Under the pieces are notes generated by a model. It was not told the DNA's origin. It worked only from the letters and a program-made list of their open reading frames with translations, and ran no database searches. 10,726 nucleotides of DNA. Origin: Actinomycetota bacterium (GTDB lineage: Bacteria > Actinomycetota > Thermoleophilia > Gaiellales > Gaiellaceae). The stretch's first letter is position 1; each line of letters starts with the position of its first letter. The position numbers and the translations under genes are program-made. Positions 6,315 through 10,726 of the stretch are shown piece after piece. Where the stretch lies: contig JACDER010000019.1 of assembly GCA_013816275.1 (NCBI GenBank), forward strand, positions 1 to 10,726. Reading direction: 5' to 3'.

Positions 6315-7588
6315 CAGATGCCCACCTCCTGCAGCTCTTTCGGCCGGGCGAGGATCATCGCCGACTGGAAGCCGCCGAAGCCGCTCCCGGTCGAGAGCGC
6401 CGCGTCCACCTGCTTCCGCTTCGCCTCGTTCGGGGTGTAGTCGAGATCGCACTCGGGATCCGGGTTCTCCCAGTTCGCAGTCGGGGGAACGACGCCGCGA
6501 TCAATGGCCAGCGCGCACGCTGCCATCTCGACCGCACCGATCCCGCCCAGCGAGTGGCCGATCATCGACTTGATCGAGCTGATCGGGATCTTGTAGGCCT
6601 GGTCGCCGAGCGCGCGCTTGTAGGCGGCGGTCTCGTGGCGGTCGTTCTGCTTCGTCCCAGAGCCGTGCGCGTTGATGTAGTCGATGTCCTCCGGCTCGAT
6701 CCCGCCCTGCGACATGGCGTCGAGGATCGCCTCGGCCATCTCGGCGCCGTCGGGGCGCAGACCGGTCATGTGGTAAGCGTTGCCGCGGTTCGCATAGCCC
6801 GCGACCTCGCAATAGATGTGCGCACCGCGCGCCTGCGCCGCCTCGAACTCCTCCAAGATGAGAACCGCGGAGCCCTCCCCCATCACGAACCCGTCGCGAT
6901 CGCGGTCGAACGGCCTGGACGCGTGCTCGGCGTCGTCGTTGCGGCGGGAGGTGGCCTTGATCGGATCGAAGCAGGCCATCGAGATCGGCGAGATGCCCGT
7001 CTCGGACGCGCCCGCGATGACGATGTCCGCCTCCCCGTCCTGGATCAACTGGTGGCCGTAGCCGATCCCGTCGATCCCGGACGTGCAGCCGGTGGAGACG
7101 ACTACGGACGGCCCCTGGGCGCCGAACCTGAGCGCGACCTCGCTCGCGAGCGTGCTCGGGACGAGCGCCTGGTAGAGGAAGGGCGAGGCGTACTCGTGGT
7201 CGACGAGCCACTTCTGGCCGTGGTTCGAGACGACCACGTAGTCGCGCTCGAGCACCATCGTCCCTCCGACGGCGCTTCCGAGCGTGACCGCCATGCGCTC
7301 GCGATCGACCTGCTCGACGTCGAGGCCGGCGTCGTTGACCGCCTCGATCGCCGCCGCGACCGCGAACTGGACGTAGCGGTCCATGCGGTTGACCTCCTGG
7401 TCGTCCAGGCCCGCCTCCGTGGGATCGAAGTCGGCCTCGGCCGCGATCTGCGAGCGGAAGCCTTCCGGATCGAAGAAGGTGATCTTGCGCGTTGCCGTCT
7501 TGCCGGACGTGATCCGGTCCCAGAACGCTTCTCTGTTGACCCCTCCCGGTGCGACGACCCCGACCCCGGTGACTGCGCTTCGTCTCAA
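6314..7588 (-). CDS. Type II PKS ketosynthase alpha
   Basis: This 424-residue beta-ketoacyl synthase performs the decarboxylative Claisen condensations of an aromatic polyketide synthase. The active-site Cys168 lies in [13 protein letters not shown], and the two catalytic histidines are in INAHGSGT and [13 protein letters not shown]. Other family marks are [16 protein letters not shown] near mid-protein and [14 protein letters not shown] at the C-terminus. I place the start at TTG 7588 because the family N-terminus ([15 protein letters not shown]) begins there, a GGAGGAG site lies eight bases upstream, and the TTG overlaps the cupin stop as TTGA. The frame stays open to 8305, but that stretch is cupin in another frame. 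It directly precedes its CLF partner, as in whiE and other minimal PKS sets. Confidence 0.95.
   Translation of the reverse strand: MRRSAVTGVGVVAPGGVNREAFWDRITSGKTATRKITFFDPEGFRSQIAAEADFDPTEAGLDDQEVNRMDRYVQFAVAAAIEAVNDAGLDVEQVDRERMAVTLGSAVGGTMVLERDYVVVSNHGQKWLVDHEYASPFLYQALVPSTLASEVALRFGAQGPSVVVSTGCTSGIDGIGYGHQLIQDGEADIVIAGASETGISPISMACFDPIKATSRRNDDAEHASRPFDRDRDGFVMGEGSAVLILEEFEAAQARGAHIYCEVAGYANRGNAYHMTGLRPDGAEMAEAILDAMSQGGIEPEDIDYINAHGSGTKQNDRHETAAYKRALGDQAYKIPISSIKSMIGHSLGGIGAVEMAACALAIDRGVVPPTANWENPDPECDLDYTPNEAKRKQVDAALSTGSGFGGFQSAMILARPKELQEVGI
6324..6330 (-). promoter_or_regulatory. Ribosome site fixing the CLF start
   Basis: AGGAGGT on the minus strand lies nine bases before the ATG at 6314. 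It supports that start over any upstream in-frame codon. Confidence 0.75.
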
Positions 7589-7986
7589 GAGTGGCGCTCC
7601 TCCGTGTCGACGTGGCCTGCATCGGGCCGCGGCGCGAGCGGGCCGAGGTGGAAGACGATGAACGCGTCCTCGCTCCCCTCGTTCTTCAGGCGGTGCTTGA
7701 CGTTCATCGGGATGTACAAGGCCTCGCCGCCGTTCACCTCCTGGGGCTCGCCGTCGAGATCCGCTGTGAGCGTGCCGCTGCAGACGTAGATGAACTCTTC
7801 CGAGTACGGGTGGTAGTGCTCCGAGATCCAGTCTCCGGACGGGATCGTCGCCACGCCCATGAAGCCGGAGGCCGAGCCGACGGTCTTCGGGCTGAGCAGC
7901 GTCCGCACGTCTCCCCCACGGCGATTGTCGGCCGGCATATCGTCGGCCTTCCGGACGGCCGGCTGGGTCTGTTCCTGCGCTTCCAT
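7585..7986 (-). CDS. Small cupin-domain protein, WhiE-ORFII-like
   Basis: This 133-residue single cupin is the first gene of the polyketide operon. Motif 1 is complete: G51, H57-x-H59, E64 and G71 ([16 protein letters not shown]). Motif 2 reads [16 protein letters not shown] with H98, so a 3-His/1-Glu metal site is predicted. Small cupins of this kind head type II PKS clusters such as spore-pigment whiE/curC clusters; roles in oxidation, cyclisation help or stability have been suggested, and the reaction is not settled. I choose ATG 7986 because AGGGAGG lies four bases upstream. The frame opens further upstream to 8043, but that would run into the divergent acyltransferase gene. The stop overlaps the KS-alpha TTG. 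Confidence 0.92.
   Translation of the reverse strand: MEAQEQTQPAVRKADDMPADNRRGGDVRTLLSPKTVGSASGFMGVATIPSGDWISEHYHPYSEEFIYVCSGTLTADLDGEPQEVNGGEALYIPMNVKHRLKNEGSEDAFIVFHLGPLAPRPDAGHVDTEERHS
7597..7603 (-). promoter_or_regulatory. Ribosome site fixing the KS-alpha TTG start
   Basis: GGAGGAG on the minus strand lies eight bases before the TTG at 7588, within the cupin gene. It is the main evidence that this rare start codon is used. Confidence 0.75.
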
Positions 7987-8035
7987 ATTTCCTCCCTGGC
8001 TGTAGTGGCGCGATCGTGACATACTCGCGCGCGCC
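7987..8035. promoter_or_regulatory. Divergent promoter region of the two biosynthetic operons
   Basis: These 49 bases separate the cupin ATG and the acyltransferase GTG and must drive both operons. On the plus strand, CATACT at 8020-8025 resembles a -10 box ending ten bases before the GTG. There is no Shine-Dalgarno sequence, so a nearly leaderless acyltransferase mRNA is likely; the -35 position (TGGCTG, 7997-8002) is weak. On the minus strand, AGGGAGG at 7991-7997 is the cupin ribosome site. I see no clear minus-strand -10 box and no obvious operator palindrome. Confidence 0.5.
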
Positions 8036-8968
8036 GTGTCCACAGCATTCCTCTATCCGGGTCAGGGGTCGCAGAGAGTCGGCATGGGAGCGGAACTGCT
8101 CGAGACCGAGGGCGACCTGCTCACCGACTACCTGCGCCAGGCGGAGGCTGCCTCCGGCCAACCGATCCGCAAGATCATGCTCGAAGGCCCGATGGAGGCG
8201 CTCACGCGCACCGAGGTGGCCCAACCGGCGCTGTTCTGCGTCTCGCTGGCCGTCACGGACGCCGCGCGCGCACGGGGACTGCAGCCGGATCTCGTCGCGG
8301 GGCACTCGCTCGGTGAGTACACGGCGGCCTGCGCGTGCGGCGCCGTCTCGATCGAGGACGGAATCGAACTGGTCTCGCTGCGCGGGCGGCTCATGGGCGA
8401 GATCGGCGACGAGCGGCCCGGCGCGATGGCCGCCGTGATCGGCCTCGACGCGGACACGCTGGCGAAGCTCTGCGAGCAGGCCTCAGAGGCGGGGATGGTC
8501 GCACTCGCGAACATCAACTCGCCCACGCAGATCGTGGTCTCCGGCGAGGACGACGGCGTCGACCGGCTGATGGAGCTGGCGGAGGCCGCCGGTGCAACCC
8601 GCATCGTCCGGCTGCAGGTCGCCGCCGCCTTCCACAGCGAGCTGATGATGCCGGTCCAGGAGCAGATGGCCGAGGCCGTGCGCGAGATCGCCTGGTCGGA
8701 TCCCCGGATTCCCGTCGCCTCCAACTCGCGCGGTGCGATCGTTCGGGACGCGGAGACGCTCCAGGCCGCGCTCGTAGAGCAGATCGCGAGCCCCGTGCGC
8801 TGGGTCGAGTGCGTGCACGCGCTCGTGGACGCCGGGGCGACCTCGTTCCTCGAGTCCGGTCCGGGCCGCGTGCTCGGTGGGCTCGTCCGTCAGATCCATC
8901 CGGACGCCGACGTGTTCTCGGCCGACTCGCCCGCCCGTCTGGACGAGTTCGCGGCCGCCCACCCCTGA
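8036..8968 (+). CDS. Malonyl-type acyltransferase (FabD-like)
   Basis: This 310-residue acyltransferase is full length for the FabD family. It shows the N-terminal GQGSQ loop, nucleophile Ser91 in GHSLGEY, the carboxylate-binding Arg116 (SLRGR), [10 protein letters not shown], and catalytic His200 in AAFHSELM. The AFHS form at the specificity position is typical of malonyl rather than methylmalonyl transferases. It would load malonate from CoA onto the ACP. Type II PKS clusters often borrow the fatty-acid FabD, so an enzyme of their own is less usual; it may instead serve the ligase-derived starter or be the general fabD, although no other fatty-acid genes are visible. It starts with GTG without a ribosome site, heads the plus-strand operon, and its stop overlaps the MFS start. 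Confidence 0.93.
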   Translation: MSTAFLYPGQGSQRVGMGAELLETEGDLLTDYLRQAEAASGQPIRKIMLEGPMEALTRTEVAQPALFCVSLAVTDAARARGLQPDLVAGHSLGEYTAACACGAVSIEDGIELVSLRGRLMGEIGDERPGAMAAVIGLDADTLAKLCEQASEAGMVALANINSPTQIVVSGEDDGVDRLMELAEAAGATRIVRLQVAAAFHSELMMPVQEQMAEAVREIAWSDPRIPVASNSRGAIVRDAETLQAALVEQIASPVRWVECVHALVDAGATSFLESGPGRVLGGLVRQIHPDADVFSADSPARLDEFAAAHP

Positions 8969-10185
8969 GAACGGCCCTCGCACCGCTCCGCGAACGGCAG
9001 TTTCGGCTGCTCTTCCTCGGCCGGACGATCTCCGTGGCGGGAAACGCCTTCACGAACGTCGCGCTGGCGTTCGCCGTTCTCGAGCTGACCGGTTCGAAGG
9101 CCGACCTCGGCTACGTACTGGCGGCGCAGGTCGTGCCGCTCGTCATCTTCATGCTCGTCGGCGGGATCTGGGCCGACCGGCTGCCGCGGCATCACGTGAT
9201 GGTCGCCTCGAATGTGGTCAACGGCTTGACGCAGGCTGCCACGGCCGCGCTGCTCCTGACCGGTCACGCCCGCATCTGGCAACTGATCGTCCTGTCGGCG
9301 CTCAGCGGCACGAGCTTCGCCTTCTTCTTCCCCGCGTCCACGGGGATCGTCCCGCAGACCGTCCCGGGCGAGGCCCTCCAGAGCGCCAATGCCCTGCTCC
9401 GGCTCGCCGTGAACGGAACCCGCATCGGCGGCGCTGCGCTGGCGGGGCTGATCGTTGGGCTAACGAGCCCCGGCACCGGGATCGCCGTCGACGCCGTGAC
9501 CTTCTTCGCCGCGGCAGCCTTCATCGGCGCTATGAGCATTCCCTCCACGCTGCGGATCGAGTCCCGCAACTTCCTCGGGGAACTGAAGGAGGGGTGGCGC
9601 GAGTTCGCTTCGCGCACCTGGCTCTGGGCGATCGTCCTCCAGTTCGGGTTCGTGAACGCGGTCGTCTCGGGGACGGAGAACGTGCTCGGGCCGGTGATCG
9701 CCAAGGCTCATCTCGGCGGTGCGACGGCGTGGGGCCTGTTGCTGACGGCCACGAGCATCGGCCTCATCATCGGGGGGCTGCTCGTCCTCCGCTTCCGTCC
9801 GCGGCGGATCCTGCTCGCGGCAACGCTCGGGTACCTCCTCAGCATCCCGCTCGTGCTCGGGCTCGCCGTTCCCTTGCCGCTGATCGCACTGCTGGCGCTC
9901 GCGCTCCTTGCCGGCGTCGGGAACGAGACGTTCGGGGTTCTCTGGGACACCGCGATGCAGCAGGAGATTCCCCAGGAGAAGCTCTCGCGGGTCTCGTCCT
10001 ACGACGCCCTCGGCTCGTTCGCGCTGATTCCTCTGGGGCTCGCGGCCGCCGGCCCGATCGCGGATCTGCTCGGTACGCGGGCGACGTTCCTCGGCGCCGC
10101 GGCGGTCAGCCTGACCGCGACGCTTGCCGTGCTGTTCGTCCGCGACGTGAGGACCCTGCCGCGCCGCGCCGTCCCCGACGCGTGA
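8965..10185 (+). CDS. MFS transporter, EntS/multidrug-exporter-like, probable CTG start
   Basis: This is a 406-residue protein with about 12 hydrophobic segments. The N-terminus LAPLRERQFRLLFLGRTISVAGNAF is typical, and the MFS loop motif GGIWADRLPRHHVM follows TM2. The family is the EntS-like drug/siderophore exporter group, a proton-driven inner-membrane export system. No ATG, GTG or TTG occurs in frame near the expected start: the next one downstream is GTG 9034, inside TM1, and the frame upstream lies within the acyltransferase gene. CTG at 8965 gives a complete family N-terminus and overlaps the acyltransferase stop as CTGA, the same geometry as other junctions here. Export of the polyketide product is the likely role, inferred from location. 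Confidence 0.85.
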   Translation: MRTALAPLRERQFRLLFLGRTISVAGNAFTNVALAFAVLELTGSKADLGYVLAAQVVPLVIFMLVGGIWADRLPRHHVMVASNVVNGLTQAATAALLLTGHARIWQLIVLSALSGTSFAFFFPASTGIVPQTVPGEALQSANALLRLAVNGTRIGGAALAGLIVGLTSPGTGIAVDAVTFFAAAAFIGAMSIPSTLRIESRNFLGELKEGWREFASRTWLWAIVLQFGFVNAVVSGTENVLGPVIAKAHLGGATAWGLLLTATSIGLIIGGLLVLRFRPRRILLAATLGYLLSIPLVLGLAVPLPLIALLALALLAGVGNETFGVLWDTAMQQEIPQEKLSRVSSYDALGSFALIPLGLAAAGPIADLLGTRATFLGAAAVSLTATLAVLFVRDVRTLPRRAVPDA

Positions 10186-10726
10186 CTCCCCGCCGAAGCA
10201 CCGCGGCGGTCTTCCTCGTCCACGCGGCGATCTCCGGGACGCTCGCGCCCAGGATTCCCGCGATCAAGGCCGACCTGGGGCTCGGGGACGGCGCGCTGGG
10301 GGCCGCGCTGACCGGGTTCGCCGCCGGCCTCTTCGCCGGCACCCGCCTGGCAGCGTGGCTCGTGGAGCGCTTCGGGAGCCGGCGCGTCGTCCAGGCCGGT
10401 CTCCCGCTCTTCGCGCTGTGTCTGATCGGCCCCGGGCTCGCGGGCGACCTCGCCTTCCTGACGGTCTCGCTCGTCCCACTCGGGATCGCCGCCGGGCTCG
10501 TCGACGTGGCCATGAACGCCCAGGCAGTCGAGGTGGAGCAGGGCTTCGGCCGCCCGATCATGTCCGGCCTGCACGGCTTCTGGAGCGTCGGCGTGCTGGT
10601 CTCGTCGGGAGTCTGCTCAGGTGTCGCCGCGGCCGGCGTCGGCGTGCGGGCGAATCTCGTGGTCGCCGCGGGCCTTCTGGCTGCGCTCAGCCTGGTCGCT
10701 CCGCGCGGCCTACTCCCCAGGTCGGT
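10182..10726 (+). CDS. MFS transporter, YbjJ-like, 3' end outside the window
   Basis: The frame opening at GTG 10182 stays open to the last base, giving 181 residues. GTG overlaps the previous stop as GTGA. Translation reads MTPRRSTAAVFLVHAAISG, then APRIPAIKADLGLGDGALG, then LVERFGSRRV (MFS loop motif), DVAMNAQAVEVEQGFGRP and MSGLHGFWSVG. The last two blocks are characteristic of the YbjJ/FucP-like MFS branch, and about five or six membrane segments are visible. Substrate unknown. It is a different MFS branch from the gene before it, so this is not a tandem duplication. It is probably the third gene of the acyltransferase operon. Confidence 0.85.
   Translation, partial: MTPRRSTAAVFLVHAAISGTLAPRIPAIKADLGLGDGALGAALTGFAAGLFAGTRLAAWLVERFGSRRVVQAGLPLFALCLIGPGLAGDLAFLTVSLVPLGIAAGLVDVAMNAQAVEVEQGFGRPIMSGLHGFWSVGVLVSSGVCSGVAAAGVGVRANLVVAAGLLAALSLVAPRGLLPRS

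Noticed and set aside
5475..6440. Long plus-strand open frame opposite CLF (also 6554-7789 opposite KS-alpha, 3856-4755 opposite the ligase, 2141-2923 opposite the patatin)
   Set aside because: These are antisense shadows in high-GC DNA. They are rich in Arg/Ala/Asp runs, have no domain pattern, and lie wholly over strongly supported genes.
7589..8305. N-terminal extension of KS-alpha by about 239 residues, which could look like a fused domain
   Set aside because: The extension is the cupin gene and part of the acyltransferase gene read in the wrong frame. TTG 7588 with its ribosome site gives the normal ketosynthase length.
8335..8964. N-terminal extension of the MFS gene within the acyltransferase
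   Set aside because: It is an out-of-frame reading of the acyltransferase, with no hydrophobic or MFS-like sequence before residue [10 protein letters not shown].
8965..10726. The two adjacent MFS genes as a tandem duplication or one broken gene
   Set aside because: They belong to different MFS branches with different motif sets, and the second has its own complete N-terminus.

Overview
High-GC DNA with tightly packed genes, frequent GTG/TTG starts and actinobacterial-type secondary metabolism. The source is most likely a soil actinobacterium, possibly a deep branch such as Thermoleophilia; this placement is inferred from gene content and style, not from a marker gene. No RNA genes, CRISPR arrays, insertion sequences or prophage genes were seen, and no gene-free stretch exceeds about 50 bases.

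Layout: positions 1-52 hold a palindromic repeat and a small tandem repeat. Then come a metallophosphoesterase (minus, 53-919) and, divergent from it, a small cyclic-nucleotide-binding-domain protein (plus, 936-1406). From 7986 down to 1403 on the minus strand runs one very compact operon: cupin, KS-alpha, KS-beta/chain length factor (CLF), acyl-CoA ligase-like enzyme, cNMP-binding-domain/patatin lipid hydrolase, acyl carrier protein (ACP), TcmN/WhiE-type aromatase/cyclase. Most junctions are 1- to 14-base overlaps. Divergent from it on the plus strand (8036 to the window end) is a second operon: malonyl-type acyltransferase, a 12-TM MFS exporter, and a second MFS protein cut by the window edge.

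Together this is a type II (aromatic) polyketide synthase locus. The order cupin - KS-alpha - CLF - ACP - aromatase/cyclase follows the Streptomyces whiE spore-pigment cluster. A ligase and a cNMP-sensing patatin are inserted between CLF and ACP. The acyltransferase could charge the ACP with malonate. KS-alpha/CLF would build an unreduced poly-beta-keto chain (no ketoreductase is visible), and the cyclase would fold the first ring(s). The ligase and patatin could prime, trim or lipid-attach the product, and the MFS proteins could export it. Two cNMP-binding domains and a CpdA-like phosphoesterase lie in or next to the cluster, which suggests cyclic-nucleotide or other second-messenger control; this is inference.

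Other notable points: a perfect 24-bp palindrome, also present at the left edge, is read in frame inside the ligase; all four NTG codons appear as starts in stop/start overlaps, including a probable CTG start; and the CLF has Gly where Gln usually replaces the KS cysteine.
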